A stretch of 64,000 nt of DNA from Arsenophonus sp045399315 (GCA_045399315.1 DAYVGO010000005.1:186001-250000); one strand, 5' to 3'; shown: positions 9,134 through 18,789, counted from the stretch's first letter. Translations and numbers: made by a program. The notes: generated by a model from the letters alone, not told the origin.

Positions 9134-9166
9134 ATAAAATTAAAACGGGAGGCCACAACCTCCCGT
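9134..9166 (-). terminator. Terminator after manZ
   Basis: The stem ACGGGAGG/CCTCCCGT (8 bp, six-base loop, 9145-9166) is followed on the minus strand by TTTTAATTTTAT. It sits 28 bases after the manZ stop and is a good intrinsic terminator for manXYZ. Confidence 0.85.
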
Positions 9167-9193
9167 AATTGACAATTAAGAGATTGAGCTAGC

Positions 9194-10051
9194 TTAGCCT
9201 AAAAAGCCTGCCCAATAACCAACAATACCTAGGATAAAGAAACCAATAATAATCCATAATGGATTGACTTTACGCCGTAACAACCACATGCAGCCAAAGG
9301 TTAACAGTAAAGGAACTAAACCAGGCATTAATTGATTTAGAATAGTTTGTACGGTAGTGATCGTCACTTCACCGGTCTCTAGATTTTCTACCTCTGATAC
9401 AACTAAAGGGATATTAACATTGGTCCATTTATTAACTAATGCCCCCATGACAAATAGGCCCAGAATAGAGGCCCCTTCGGTCATTTTTTGTAAGAAGCCA
9501 CCACCCATATCTTGAACAATATCAATCCCTTTCTTGTAGCCATAGTTGACACCATAATAACGTGTGAGTAAGCGAACTAAGTTAAATAAAATAAAGAATA
9601 ATAGCGGGCCTAATAGACTACCTGACATCGCAATTCCGGCGCCTAATGCTGCAAAGACTGGACGTACTGTGCCCCAAAAAATAGGGTCACCAACACCTGC
9701 TAAGGGGCCCATTAAGCCGACTTTAATACCATTAATTGCACCATCATCGATACCTGTGCCATTAGCTCTTTGTTCTTCCATTGCCATGGTGACACCTAAA
9801 ACAGGTGAAGCCACATAAGGATGGGTATTAAAAAATTCTAGATGGCGCTTGATTGCTTGTTTACGTTCTTCACTGTTTTCAGGATATAAACGCCGGATTA
9901 CTGGGATCATTGAAAAGCAAAAACCAAGTGCTTGCATGCGTTCAAAGTTCCATGATCCTTGAAAAAGATTGGAACGTAAGAAAACTCCGTGAATATCACC
10001 CGCAGTAAGCTTTTTTTGAGTTGTCTGGTTTACTGAAGTTGTATCTGTCAT
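9194..10051 (-). CDS. manZ: ManZ, mannose PTS component IID
   Basis: IID is a membrane partner of IIC in the mannose-family phosphotransferase channel, which takes up mannose, glucose, glucosamine and related sugars. It has 285 residues. The family landmarks ITAGDIHGVFLRSNLFQGSW-type N-terminus, GSWNFERMQALGFCFSMIP, and GVGDPIFWGTVRP are present, and hydrophobic helices close the C-terminus. Fifteen bases separate it from the manY stop, so the three genes form one operon. It appears intact. Confidence 0.96.
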   Translation of the reverse strand: MTDTTSVNQTTQKKLTAGDIHGVFLRSNLFQGSWNFERMQALGFCFSMIPVIRRLYPENSEERKQAIKRHLEFFNTHPYVASPVLGVTMAMEEQRANGTGIDDGAINGIKVGLMGPLAGVGDPIFWGTVRPVFAALGAGIAMSGSLLGPLLFFILFNLVRLLTRYYGVNYGYKKGIDIVQDMGGGFLQKMTEGASILGLFVMGALVNKWTNVNIPLVVSEVENLETGEVTITTVQTILNQLMPGLVPLLLTFGCMWLLRRKVNPLWIIIGFFILGIVGYWAGFLG

Positions 10052-10066
10052 TATTACATTCCTTAA

Positions 10067-10867
10067 TTAATCTAATTCATTATCTAAGTCACTATTTCCA
10101 TTATTTTGCGAAACAGCAACTTGTGATTGGTTGTATTTTGGACTGAGTTGAATATAGAGGATTGCCATCACGATACCAATAACGCCTAAAGCAACTAGAT
10201 TGAAGTTGGTAAATGCAGCAGTTACAAAGCCCAAGTAGAAGAATGGCATCAGGTAACCTGCACGCATCATGTTGATTACCATAGCGTAACCGACAACAAC
10301 GATCATACCGCCAGCAATATTCAATCCGTTAGTCACAACTTCAGGAATTGAATCAAGTAAATGTTGTACTTCTGAGGTACCTACCGAGATAGCAACAATT
10401 AAAGCAGGAATGGCAATACGCATTGCCTGTAGTAACAGTGCTGAGATGTGAATTATAGTTAATGCACGTAAATTGGCAGATAGCGCGGCGCGATCAGCGG
10501 CATGTTGAAATGCAACCGTGATTGTCCGAACAATAATAGTCAATACTTGACCTGCGGCAGCTAAAGGGATCGCCAGCGCAATACCGGTACCGATATCTTG
10601 CCCACCGGCAATAACAAGAATGGTAGAAATAATTGAGGCGAGTGCAGCATCCGGAGCCATAGCTGCGCCGATATTCATCCATCCGAGAGCAATCATTTCC
10701 AGTGTGCCACCAATAATTATCCCGGTTTTTAGATCACCAAGAACAAGACCAATTAGGGTACAAGCAATTAAAGGGCGATGAAATTGGAACTCATCTAAAA
10801 TAGAACCCATACCTGCAATACAAGCAACAAGGAAAACGAGCATGATTTGAACAACAGTAAGCTCCAT
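10067..10867 (-). CDS. manY: ManY, mannose PTS component IIC
   Basis: IIC forms the sugar-translocating membrane core with ManZ. The 266-residue length is right for the family. It is strongly hydrophobic, with the conserved GMGSILDEFQFHRPLIACTL at about 20-39 and GGTLEMIALGWMNIGAAMAP at about 53-72. It lies between manX and manZ in canonical order. A 73-base gap separates it from manX; in E. coli, SgrS and DicF pair with manX mRNA, but I did not find a matching pairing site here. Confidence 0.96.
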   Translation of the reverse strand: MELTVVQIMLVFLVACIAGMGSILDEFQFHRPLIACTLIGLVLGDLKTGIIIGGTLEMIALGWMNIGAAMAPDAALASIISTILVIAGGQDIGTGIALAIPLAAAGQVLTIIVRTITVAFQHAADRAALSANLRALTIIHISALLLQAMRIAIPALIVAISVGTSEVQHLLDSIPEVVTNGLNIAGGMIVVVGYAMVINMMRAGYLMPFFYLGFVTAAFTNFNLVALGVIGIVMAILYIQLSPKYNQSQVAVSQNNGNSDLDNELD

Positions 10868-10940
10868 TGTTTATCTCCTGTAACCAACACTGTTGGTGAA
10901 TCTATTGTTAAGTCGTGAATATATAACCAAAAAAGAAAAT

Positions 10941-11909
10941 CTAGCTTTTTGCTTTTTTGATGAGAGCTAACATATCCAGTTTGTTGTCACTAGAAACTTT
11001 ACGCGCTTCGAGTTCAATTCCTCGTTTAGATAATTGATTGAAAGCTTCTATATCCTTATTATCGATCGAGATCGCATTGTTAACCTGGGTTTTGCCATCA
11101 CAATAGGCCATGCCACCAATATTAACAGATTTTATTTCGACGCCACCTTCGACAACGCATAACACGTCTGTTGGATTGGTAAATAACAGCATGACACGTT
11201 CACCGGCATACTTAGGATTATTGTAAACGCGAATACATTTTGCTATATCAATTACATGCGCAGTGACACCAGGTGGCGCTACCTGCTTTAATAAGGTTGA
11301 ACGGACATGATCTTTAGCAACTTCATCACTTACCACAATAATACGCTTGACTTTTGTCTCCTTGGTCCAACGAGTAGCTACTTGACCATGAATTAAACGG
11401 TCATCAATTCTTGCGAGAACGATAAGCATATGACCTTCTGCAGAAGGTCTGGCTACCTGTGATGGGGAAGTTGGCGTCGATGAATTTTGTGGTTTATTGC
11501 TAGTTTCTTTAATATTAAGCGATTTAATTTCGCCACGACCTGTTTCAACAGCGGTGTTAACTAATTCACTAAAAGCAGGATCGTCATCACGGGATAATAG
11601 TGTAGCAACTAACATGGGGACGTTAACGCCGGTAACTATACTATATTTATCTTTATTTTTGCTTTCGATAATTCGACTAGCAGCATTAAATGGACTACCA
11701 CCCCACATATCAACGAAAAATAATACACCTTCAGAAACATCGAGCTCATTAAGCTTTTGATTGTATTTTTCAATTAAGGTATCAGTGTTTTCACCTGGAA
11801 CAAAATCGATATAAGCGACGTTTTGTTGTTCACCAATCAACATTTCAGCGGTCATGAGCAACTGTTTTGCAGCAACACCATGAGTGCTAATTATAATGGC
11901 TACACTCAC
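10941..11909 (-). CDS. manX: ManX, mannose PTS component IIAB
   Basis: This is the cytoplasmic phosphoryl carrier of the mannose PTS. The IIA domain spans about residues 1-130 with the phosphorylated His10 in IISTHGVAAK. A Ser/Thr/Pro-rich linker (about 137-158) joins the IIB domain, whose phosphorylation site is His174 in IDDRLIHGQVATRW. It has 322 residues against 323 in E. coli. The start is GTG at 11909, with AAGGGGA eight bases upstream. Phosphate passes from HPr (not in the window) to IIA, IIB and then the sugar. It is intact. Confidence 0.96.
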   Translation of the reverse strand: MSVAIIISTHGVAAKQLLMTAEMLIGEQQNVAYIDFVPGENTDTLIEKYNQKLNELDVSEGVLFFVDMWGGSPFNAASRIIESKNKDKYSIVTGVNVPMLVATLLSRDDDPAFSELVNTAVETGRGEIKSLNIKETSNKPQNSSTPTSPSQVARPSAEGHMLIVLARIDDRLIHGQVATRWTKETKVKRIIVVSDEVAKDHVRSTLLKQVAPPGVTAHVIDIAKCIRVYNNPKYAGERVMLLFTNPTDVLCVVEGGVEIKSVNIGGMAYCDGKTQVNNAISIDNKDIEAFNQLSKRGIELEARKVSSDNKLDMLALIKKAKS

Positions 11910-12327
11910 TACTTTTCCCCTTAGAAGTAAATTAAATAATAAAAATGATTATTAGGGTGTACTCTCCCTTGACGGATGAGTACAATCAAACAATCACCTG
12001 TGTGAATAGTTTTTCATGATATAAATTATTAACCATAATTAAAACTAATTAATCACTTATAGGTTATCATTTAAAAGTACGAAAAAATATGCCAATGATC
12101 AGAAATTTCAAAATACAGATAAATATATTTAGCAATTTATAAATTTCATCTGTCAATTTAATATTGTTATATTTGTTATTATCTTGTGTGAAATAATAAT
12201 AAAAATTAATTATTAACTATATAAAAATAGATTTAAACTGTACTTTAGTGCAGAATGATTTTAAGTAAATTAAAATAAAAAGGTATAATAAATAATATAT
12301 TTTAAAATAGGAGATAAATTAATCACA
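11910..12327. other. manX leader and AT-rich spacer
   Basis: The first 150 bases hold the manX promoter and leader. They include a short hairpin, TGTACTC/GAGTACA, at about 11958-11984. I could not make out a convincing CRP or Mlc operator. The rest is plain AT-rich sequence, where E. coli has yoaD and yoaE; nothing of these is visible. Confidence 0.5.
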
Positions 12328-12993
12328 TTATACTTTAATAGCTAAACCACCACGAGAAGTTTCTCGGTATTTAGCATTCATATCTTTACCCGTTTCATAC
12401 ATAGTTTCGATAACTTTGTCTAAAGAAATGTGAGGTTCACTTGTGCTACGTAGTGCCATTCTTGCTGTATTAATTGTTTTTACTGAGGCAATAGCATTAC
12501 GTTCAATATAAGGGACTTGAACTTGTCCTGCCACGGGGTCACATACGAGACCTAAATTATGCTCCATACCAATTTCAGCTGCTATGCAGACTTGCTCGGG
12601 ATTACCACCAGTAATTCGGCTAATCCAGCAGCGGCCATTGAACAGGCAACACCAACTTCACCTTGGCAACCTACTTCAGCACCTGAAATAGAGGAATTCA
12701 TTTTATAAAGAATACCAATAGCTCCTGACGATAAAAAGTAATGGCTATAAAGCGTAGGAGTAATGGGCTCAATACAGTGATCATAGTAAGCTAAAACTGC
12801 AGGAATGATACCACAGGCACTATTAGTTGGCGCTGTTACGACACGACCTCCGGCAGCATTTTCTTCGCTGACCGCTAAAGCAAATATATTAATTAGATCA
12901 ATGACATCCATTGGATCATTATGGTATGCCAAATATTGGCAAAATAGTGATCAATTTCTTCTTTAGAATGCAGCTCTAATTCATTGTTCAACA
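12328..12993 (-). pseudogene. sdaA: sdaA remnant (L-serine dehydratase)
   Basis: L-serine dehydratase turns serine into pyruvate and ammonia with a [4Fe-4S] cluster. Only the C-terminal half is left. The remnant opens with ELELHSKEEIDHYFANIW, then jumps in another frame to HNDPMDVIDLINIFALA, so about 40 residues are deleted there. It continues through NAAGGRVVTAPTNSACGIIP and CQGEVGVACSMAAAGLAELL, shifts frame near 12590, and ends with the clean block ETGKDMNAKYRETSRGGLAI. About 200 N-terminal residues are missing. The order pabB-nudL-sdaA is as in E. coli. Confidence 0.93.
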
Positions 12994-13009
12994 TTTATTT
13001 TTTAACATC

Positions 13010-13567
13010 TTAAACAATCTGTAATGCCAGCTGATTGAGAGTCGTTGCGGTTAGTCCCCAAATTAAACATTCATTATAGCGATAAAAAATAGGCGTTTAT
13101 TATGGCCTGTATTTTGCATGGTAATGGAATGATGATGAGCCAGAGAAAGGGCGTGTTTCAGTGGTACTTCAAAGATAACAGCCACTGCCGCTGGATTTCT
13201 GTAATAAGAAATGTTTCCTACAATAGGCATTACTAAATAATCACTATGGCTTTTTAGCGGCTGCATCTTGCTGAGGATTCGTACTTGGTTTGGTAAGATA
13301 TTAATCTCCTCATAGGATTCACGTAAGGTAGTTTCGATTAAGTTGTGATTCTTTGGTTTATAAGCGCCGCTAGGAAAAGAGATTTGATTGGCATTGACGC
13401 GTAAGTTATCTGTTCTTCTAGTAAATAAGTAAATAGAAGAGAGTTGGTTCTGGGTTACAAATAACAGGTAACAGTACGGTGGCATTTTTCTCGGCACTAT
13501 CTACAGATTGAGTTGAAGTGGGTAATATTAATTGAAATCGATTAATAAAATTATCTAACATATTCAT
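13010..13567 (-). pseudogene. nudL: nudL remnant (Nudix hydrolase, CoA-pyrophosphatase family)
   Basis: A NudL-like frame can be rebuilt from MNMLDNFINRFQLILP at the 5' end to the tail IWGLTATTLNQLALQIV. Two frameshifts break it: one near 13440, before TRRTDNLRVNANQISFPSG, and one in a T run near 13085 just before the C-terminal 20 residues. The Nudix box region is weakened: LRESYEEINI is recognisable. The 5' end lies four bases after the pabB stop. The open middle part gives a 144-residue frame that could be mistaken for a gene. Confidence 0.85.
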
Positions 13568-13570
13568 TAA

Positions 13571-14929
13571 TTAGTTAGCATTTTTTAATACCGGTAATAT
13601 TCGACTCAATTTATAGAAAGTTTCTTGATACTCTTTTTCGGCGGTACTATCTGCAACAATACCACCTCCTGCCCAACAATAAAGGTATTGGTCTTCAGTT
13701 AATATGGTACGTATACTGATATTAGTATCCATGGTACCGCAGAAACTAATATAACCAATTACTCCACAATAGCTATGGCGGCGATGAGGCTCAAGCTCAT
13801 CAATAATTTCCATGGCGCGTATTTTCGGTGCACCGGTAATAGAGCCACCAGGAAAGCAGGATCTTAATAGATCAGTGGCATGGTAGTGGGAAGGTAACTT
13901 TGCGACAATAGTGCTGACCAGGTGGTGAATAGCAGGAAAAGATTCGACAACAAAAAGTTCGGATACATTTACTGTGCCGGGTATCGCGACTTTACCAATG
14001 TCATTACGCAATAAATCGACTATCATTAAGTTTTCAGCACGATCTTTTATTGATGATTTTAAACGGTTTTTCTGCTGTTCATCTTCTTGCTGGTCAGTCA
14101 ACCTAGGCAATGTACCTTTAATAGGTCGGGTTTGGATTGAATCGTTATGAAGCCAAAGAAAACGCTCAGGAGATGCACTGAGGATGCAATTCTGTGTTAA
14201 ACGAATAAAGGCAGAAAAGGGGGCTTGATTATTTTGATTAAGTTTAAGAAATGCTTCCCATTCACTACCTTGATATTTAGCCTTAAATCGTTGTGCTAGA
14301 TTAATTTGATAACAGTCACCATTACGCAAATAATTATGAATTTGGCTAATTTTATCATGATATTGGTTTTCCGACATGTTGCTTTGCCATGGTTCACACA
14401 TTTGAAACTGCTTAACGGGCATTTTCGATTGTTTTTCTAACCAGAATAAGCGTTGTTCAACCTTTTGATGACTAAGCAAAGTAACTATTTTTTTATGGTG
14501 GTCAACGACTAAAGCCCAAAGATAGATGCCAATCGACATGTCAGGAAAGTTTAACTCTTTTTTAGCCTGTTCGGGCAGAATTTCTATACGTCGACCTAAA
14601 TCGTAGCCCCAAATGCCTAAAGCACCACCTTGAAAGGGCAGATCACTATTGGTTGAGAAAGTCACATTTAAGTGTTTCATTTCACTTTTTAGTAACTCAA
14701 AAGGATCAAGTTCTGAGCTAATTTTTTCATTTTGACGGTTAATTTTAGTGATATTTTCTTTTGTTTCTAACGTGATTATTGGATCAGCAACCATGATATC
14801 AAAACGATTATGTGAGTGGATTGCATTACCTGAATGTAATAACATTGCCCATGGTTGGTGAGCTATAGCACTAAAATAATTTAAAGCAGCATCTAATGAA
14901 TAGGGTAGTTGGATTGTTTGCAGGCGCAT
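13571..14929 (-). CDS. pabB: PabB, aminodeoxychorismate synthase component I
   Basis: PabB with PabA turns chorismate and glutamine into 4-amino-4-deoxychorismate for p-aminobenzoate and folate synthesis. It has 452 residues, one fewer than E. coli. The chorismate-binding core is intact: TRPIKGTLPR with the active-site Lys, RAENLMIVDLLRNDIGKV, and the PGGSITGAPKIRAMEIIDEL signature. The N-terminal half has the usual anthranilate-synthase-I-like fold (WGYDLGRRIE). It is the only intact member of the pabB-nudL-sdaA run, which fits retention of folate synthesis in a reducing genome. Confidence 0.96.
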   Translation of the reverse strand: MRLQTIQLPYSLDAALNYFSAIAHQPWAMLLHSGNAIHSHNRFDIMVADPIITLETKENITKINRQNEKISSELDPFELLKSEMKHLNVTFSTNSDLPFQGGALGIWGYDLGRRIEILPEQAKKELNFPDMSIGIYLWALVVDHHKKIVTLLSHQKVEQRLFWLEKQSKMPVKQFQMCEPWQSNMSENQYHDKISQIHNYLRNGDCYQINLAQRFKAKYQGSEWEAFLKLNQNNQAPFSAFIRLTQNCILSASPERFLWLHNDSIQTRPIKGTLPRLTDQQEDEQQKNRLKSSIKDRAENLMIVDLLRNDIGKVAIPGTVNVSELFVVESFPAIHHLVSTIVAKLPSHYHATDLLRSCFPGGSITGAPKIRAMEIIDELEPHRRHSYCGVIGYISFCGTMDTNISIRTILTEDQYLYCWAGGGIVADSTAEKEYQETFYKLSRILPVLKNAN

Positions 14930-15050
14930 ATTAATTTAGGCAACAATAAAGATTATTAACAGATATAGTACCATAAAATAACGTTTTTCAAAGGTCAAAC
15001 TATGCTAATGTTATATTAATAATGATATTTAAATAAAAATGAGTGAAAAA

Positions 15051-15230
15051 ATGTTTTCAGATATGCCAACATTAAATCATCAACAGCAACAAGAAGCTGT
15101 TGAACGTATTCATAAATTGATGGCTAAAGGAATAAGCAGTGGAGAAGCGATTGCTTTGGTCGCTAAGGAAATACGTGCTAAGTACGTAACTAAAAAGCAT
15201 ATTCATGTCGATCTTAAGCAGCAAAAATAA
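15051..15230 (+). CDS. yoaH: YoaH, UPF0181 small protein
   Basis: This 59-residue protein of unknown function sits divergent from pabB, as in E. coli. The family core MPTLNHQQQQEAVERIHKLM followed by SSGEAIALVAKEIRA is clear. The ATG at 15051 gives the exact family length and has a GAGTG purine stretch upstream; an in-frame ATG at 15039 would add four residues. It is a soluble, helical, Gln-rich protein. It appears intact. Confidence 0.88.
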   Translation: MFSDMPTLNHQQQQEAVERIHKLMAKGISSGEAIALVAKEIRAKYVTKKHIHVDLKQQK

Positions 15231-15327
15231 CATTTTTTTAACGTTGTTGTATCTTATTGATATAATGGATATTAATTTACACCTCAATTTATAATCGTGA
15301 TCACTGACTGAATGTTTAGGAGTGAAT

Positions 15328-15663
15328 ATGAAAGTGATAAATCTGCTTCTTATGCTACTTTCTATAGTCTCTGTTTCAATATCGGTTCAGGCTAGCGAAA
15401 TTAAGGAAGTAAGAACAGCAAAATTTATCAGTTGTAATAACTTAACCTAGCAATAAATTAGTGCAAAAGTAAAGAATGACTTTATTCAGACCCGCTTGCC
15501 ATTTACCATCCTAGGAAGAAAAAAAAAGCTACTTGGTCCCAAGGTAGTCGTATGGATTAATAATAGCATTACGCCAATTAAAGATAGCTATAAAATCCCT
15601 TTGATTGTTTGTGGTGCGAGAAAAGATATTAACTATCAAGTTATTGTTGATTGTCAAAATTAA
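15328..15663 (+). pseudogene. Degraded small exported protein, family not recognised
   Basis: A single frame of 112 codons starts at an ATG with a GGAG site (TTTAGGAGTGAAT). It opens with a clear signal peptide (MKVINLLLMLLSIVSVSISV, then QAS). Codons 41 and 43 are TAG and TAA, with no frameshift, and the remainder reads through to a normal stop. The C-terminal part carries GPKVVVWINNSITPIKDSY and ends in a Cys-containing tail (VIVDCQN). It resembles a periplasmic protein with paired cysteines, but I cannot name the family. Confidence 0.6.
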
Positions 15664-15728
15664 GAGCATTACTTACCAGGTTAATAGCCATTAAAAGTTA
15701 ATAAATTGATATTTATAATGTTCTTATA

Positions 15729-15959
15729 TTATCCTTTGTGTGAATCGTAGGCTAATCGATTTAGGGTATTAGAAAGTTTTCGGTATTGAGTAAGCCGCTT
15801 ACGGAAGTGTTCTCGTAAATGAGGCGCTTGATCTGCTTCAACTTTATCGGCTATGACAGGCATATTATATCTTTCTTTAAAAGCTACACTTGCAGCGGCA
15901 AGATCGAGGTTTATTCTTTCCATCTCATCTGGTGGTAATTCGGCAAGATTATATTTCAT
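15729..15959 (-). CDS. holE: HolE, DNA polymerase III theta subunit
   Basis: Theta binds and stabilises the epsilon proofreading subunit in the polymerase III core. The motif LDLAAASVAFKERYNMPVIA is almost identical to the E. coli protein. The ATG at 15959 gives 76 residues, the E. coli length, starting MKYNLAELPPDEMERIN; an upstream ATG at 15980 is in frame and cannot be excluded. The gene is dispensable in E. coli, so survival here is mildly notable. No lesion is seen. Confidence 0.93.
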   Translation of the reverse strand: MKYNLAELPPDEMERINLDLAAASVAFKERYNMPVIADKVEADQAPHLREHFRKRLTQYRKLSNTLNRLAYDSHKG

Positions 15960-16213
15960 TATTTGTATTTTTAACCTCATAAAATATGATTGCTAGATTA
16001 ATTTTAGTAAACTAGTTATAGTTTGTCTTGCATAAATATGTAACTGTTTATTATTTCTATAATAGTAATTGATAATGAAAATGATTTGTTTTAATAGCAG
16101 CTTTTTTAATCAAATAACCGTTGCTTTTAGATTTTAATTATAAGGCTTTTAATATTTATATGATTGGAGATAATAAAATTGAATTTCATTTAATGACATA
16201 GGAATTGTGGACA

Positions 16214-16717
16214 ATGTTACAACAAGAAATGGTTAAAAAATTAAATAAACAGTTTAACTTAGAATTTTTTTCAGCGAACTTCTATCTTCAGATGAGTGCA
16301 TGGTGCAATTATAAAGGGTTTGAGGGAGCGGCAGTATTTTAAAGGGCCCATTCTCAAGAAGAGATGGAGCACATGCAACGTTTGTTCAATTATCTTAACA
16401 ATACGGGTGAAATGCCAATACTTGGTCAAATTGATGCTCCATATAGGGACTTTAATTCAATAAAAGATATTTTTGAAAAAACTTATCAACATGAACAAAA
16501 CATTACACACGAAATTAATGCTCTTGTTCATCTTGCCTTGGAAATGAAAGACTATTCCACGTTTAATTTTTTGCAATGGTATGTCGCTGAGCAACATGAA
16601 GAAGAAAAATTATTTAAATCTATTTTGGATAAATTTGAACTTGTTGGTGATGATAGTAACTCACTATTTTTATTAGATAAAGAATTAAAAGGGATGTCGA
16701 ATACCGTAAATGTTTAA
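16214..16717 (+). pseudogene. ftnA: ftnA pseudogene (ferritin) with one in-frame TAA
   Basis: Bacterial ferritin FtnA stores iron in a 24-subunit shell. The full 167-codon frame is open except for TAA at 16340-16342 (codon 43), where the family has Leu (TTA to TAA) in GAAAFLRRHAQEE. Ferroxidase-type residues remain (NLEFFSANFY, HSQEEMEHM, EQHEEEKLFKSI). Everything else looks intact, so this is a young lesion or a read error. A downstream restart at about 16364 would lack the first helix and much of the ferroxidase site. Confidence 0.9.
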
Positions 16718-17384
16718 TCTAATATTTCCCACTTTGAGCTCAAGTGGGAAGTTTATTTTCTCTGTTATTAATTAATATTTTTATTTAATTTTTTGCTTTG
16801 TTTGCAATAAAAATAAGCCAGCGATAGAAATTATTTTTAATTATATCTATGATATTGAATTATAAAGCAGTTTGGTAATAAATGGGTTTTTGTGTGGGAG
16901 GAAGTTATGCTTGAGTACCGCACCAATGGCGCACTATTTTTTATTAATCCTATTACTTTAATGTAATATCCGCTTAATGATATAGTGATAGAAAAGTTGA
17001 AAGACCGTGAAATTATTGCCTCGCTACTTTCAACTATATTACTTAAGCAGACTAACATATCACGACAGAAAATAGACATCACGCCGTTCCAAAAGACCAC
17101 CCAAAGCTTCTGTAAAACTAATTACAAATTGATAGTTAAATACTATCAATAAGGTTGCCGAGTCAATTTTATTTAAGTGAAGATGATTGATTAAAAAATG
17201 TTATCTTTTTTAGGGTGAAAACATTAGGAAAATATAGACAGTATATTTTAAATTTTATAGAAACTATAGGTAATTTAAATTTACTACTAGCTGGATATTT
17301 TGTTTTGTAAATAGCTTATGTTAATTAAATGTAATTAATGTGTTTTTGCCACTGGCTAATTTTATAACTGACAGCTAGTATTAA
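16718..17384. other. AT-rich spacer before sdsR
   Basis: There is no convincing gene in this stretch. A short direct-strand segment at about 16866-17150 reads as a possible protein scrap with one stop (KWVFVWEEVMLEYRTNG), but I cannot place it. The inverted repeat CCCACTTTGAGCTCAAGTGGG at 16727-16747 directly follows ftnA and could be its terminator stem. Confidence 0.5.
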
Positions 17385-17481
17385 ATTGCATTTTGTTACG
17401 TCTCAATGACAAATTTTAGCGCACGGCTCTCTAGAGCCATTTCCCAAGACCGAGTATTGGAATTAGCTCGGTCTCTTTTTT
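17385..17481 (+). ncRNA. sdsR: SdsR (RyeB) small RNA
   Basis: SdsR is a sigma-S-dependent, Hfq- and ProQ-associated RNA of about 100 nt in enterobacteria that down-regulates porin and repair mRNAs. The core TTTTAGCGCACGGCTCTC (17414-17431) and AGAGCCATTTCCC are nearly letter-perfect to E. coli. They are followed by the GACCGA...TCGGTCT terminator stem and a T run. A plausible -10 (TAGTAT, 17376-17381) puts the 5' end near 17385-17388, but the 5' third diverges from E. coli. It lies between ftnA and the msrC-proQ block. Confidence 0.9.
17447..17481 (+). terminator. SdsR intrinsic terminator
   Basis: AGACCGAG (17447-17454) pairs perfectly with CTCGGTCT (17467-17474), with a 12-base loop and a T run to 17481. 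It forms the 3' end of SdsR and should act as the Hfq-binding U tail. Confidence 0.92.
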
Positions 17482-17568
17482 AATGCTTGTGTTATCAAAC
17501 TATTCTCATAACCCAATAATGTTTTTTTAATCATAGTACTGACGAATAGAGTAAAACCGGTTTATTAT

Positions 17569-17727
17569 TTAGCGTGGCAGGAATACTAGTATTTTCATCC
17601 TACCCATCGAGTTGCATACAAAATTCAGTATCTGATTCACATGAATACTGATCTTATTTTCGGCAGTGTCAGATAGCAATGCATCATCAATAAGATAGGT
17701 GGAAATTTTTAGTTTCGCTTTCTTCAT
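17569..17727 (-). CDS. Possible 52-residue protein, unknown
   Basis: A short frame begins at an ATG with a GGGGA site seven bases upstream and reads MKKAKLKISTYLIDDALLSD, then ENKISIHVNQILNFVC, ending in a basic tail. It lies convergent to sdsR, 90 bases beyond its terminator. I do not recognise it. It could be a small gene or a scrap of a longer one; the good ribosome site is the only support. Confidence 0.3.
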   Translation of the reverse strand: MKKAKLKISTYLIDDALLSDTAENKISIHVNQILNFVCNSMGRMKILVFLPR

Positions 17728-18287
17728 ATGTTATCCCCACTAATTATTTAACATGTTAATAAATCGCTACATTTACTTTAAGTTCTTAGAATAATATAAA
17801 TGGAAGCCTTTTCCAAAATAATTGATATAGCGGTAAATTTAATAGCTATTTTTAGTATTTTTATTAAAAATCAATATAGTTAAACAATTTTATATTGATT
17901 GAAGATGCTTTTTTGTCACTCTAGCAATTAGCCTACTGACGATAAAGTTGCATTGAATTAATATTGATAATTTAAATTGAAATATACTTTATGCTAAAAG
18001 AATAAAAAAATGGTTGAAAATTATCATCTGTGATTTTTTGTTATATGTTATTACTGAAAATGCTTATATTTTTTAAGAAAACTTTTTTCATATTTAATAA
18101 TTAGCTAAAATTTAAATTAGCCTTAATTTATGAGTGATTTGATCGGCCAGTTAAATTACAATAAGTTAAAAAGAATATAACAATTAATATAGTGAATTCG
18201 AATTGTTAACATTGTTAGATGAAAAAACCATCATATAGGTGCTTTATTTATCTATTAGGTAAGTATGTGTAAAATTTGACAAACAGG
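17728..18287. other. AT-rich spacer, nothing recognised
   Basis: About 560 bases of very AT-rich sequence lie between the small frame and the msrC remnant. I found no open frame, repeat or RNA motif I can support. Confidence 0.5.
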
Positions 18288-18789
18288 ATGTTATGAGAAA
18301 AAAGTTTTTCATCATAATCTTTTATCTGATTTAACTAGCTTAGTTGCTGGTGAATATTATTTTATTGCCACACTTGCCAATACTAGTGTGCTACTGTTTG
18401 AAAGATTAGATAATATTAATTGGCTAGGATTTTATCTGAAAAGTAGTGATACGCTGGTTCTTGACCCATTTCAGGGTAAGCCTCATGTGTGCATATTCCG
18501 TTAAGAAAAGGTGTTTGTTACACTGCTTTTTATGGAAAATTCAGTACAGTGTATCGCAGATATCCATTCTTTTCCTGGGCACATTGCTTGCGATAGTCAC
18601 AGTAATTCAGAAATAGTTTTGCTGCTGGAAGTCGATGGGCAACTAGTCGGGGTATTGGATATTAATAGTCCTATTTTTGTTCGTTTTGATGAAGAGGATG
18701 AAAATGGTCTAAAAGCTTTAGTTGTAATATTTTGTAATCATTTTAAAGCGTGTGTTATACCAAAATATCCACAAATTAATGTAATTTAA
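18288..18789 (+). pseudogene. msrC: msrC remnant (free methionine-(R)-sulfoxide reductase)
   Basis: MsrC is a GAF-domain enzyme that reduces free methionine-R-sulfoxide. Homology begins at LLSDLTSLVAGEYYFIATLA and runs through NTSVLLFERLDNINWLGFYL and TLVLDPFQGK. It then loses frame near 18490-18505, and resumes with FPGHIACDSHSNSEIVLLLE and QLVGVLDINSPIFVRFDEED. The active-site Cys of CDSHSN survives, but the Cys-containing VGRGVCG block is scrambled. Position just before proQ is the E. coli order. Confidence 0.9.

Noticed and set aside
9564..9818. Plus-strand frame inside manZ
   Set aside because: It is antisense to intact ManZ and has no ribosome site.
11910..12060. CRP site upstream of manX
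   Set aside because: Only half-sites such as TTCACA were found, without the TGTGA-N6-TCACA pair, so I do not report an operator.
16837..17100. 87-residue minus-strand frame before sdsR
   Set aside because: No ribosome site, no similarity I know, and the opposite strand reads equally well as a protein scrap. Likely chance.
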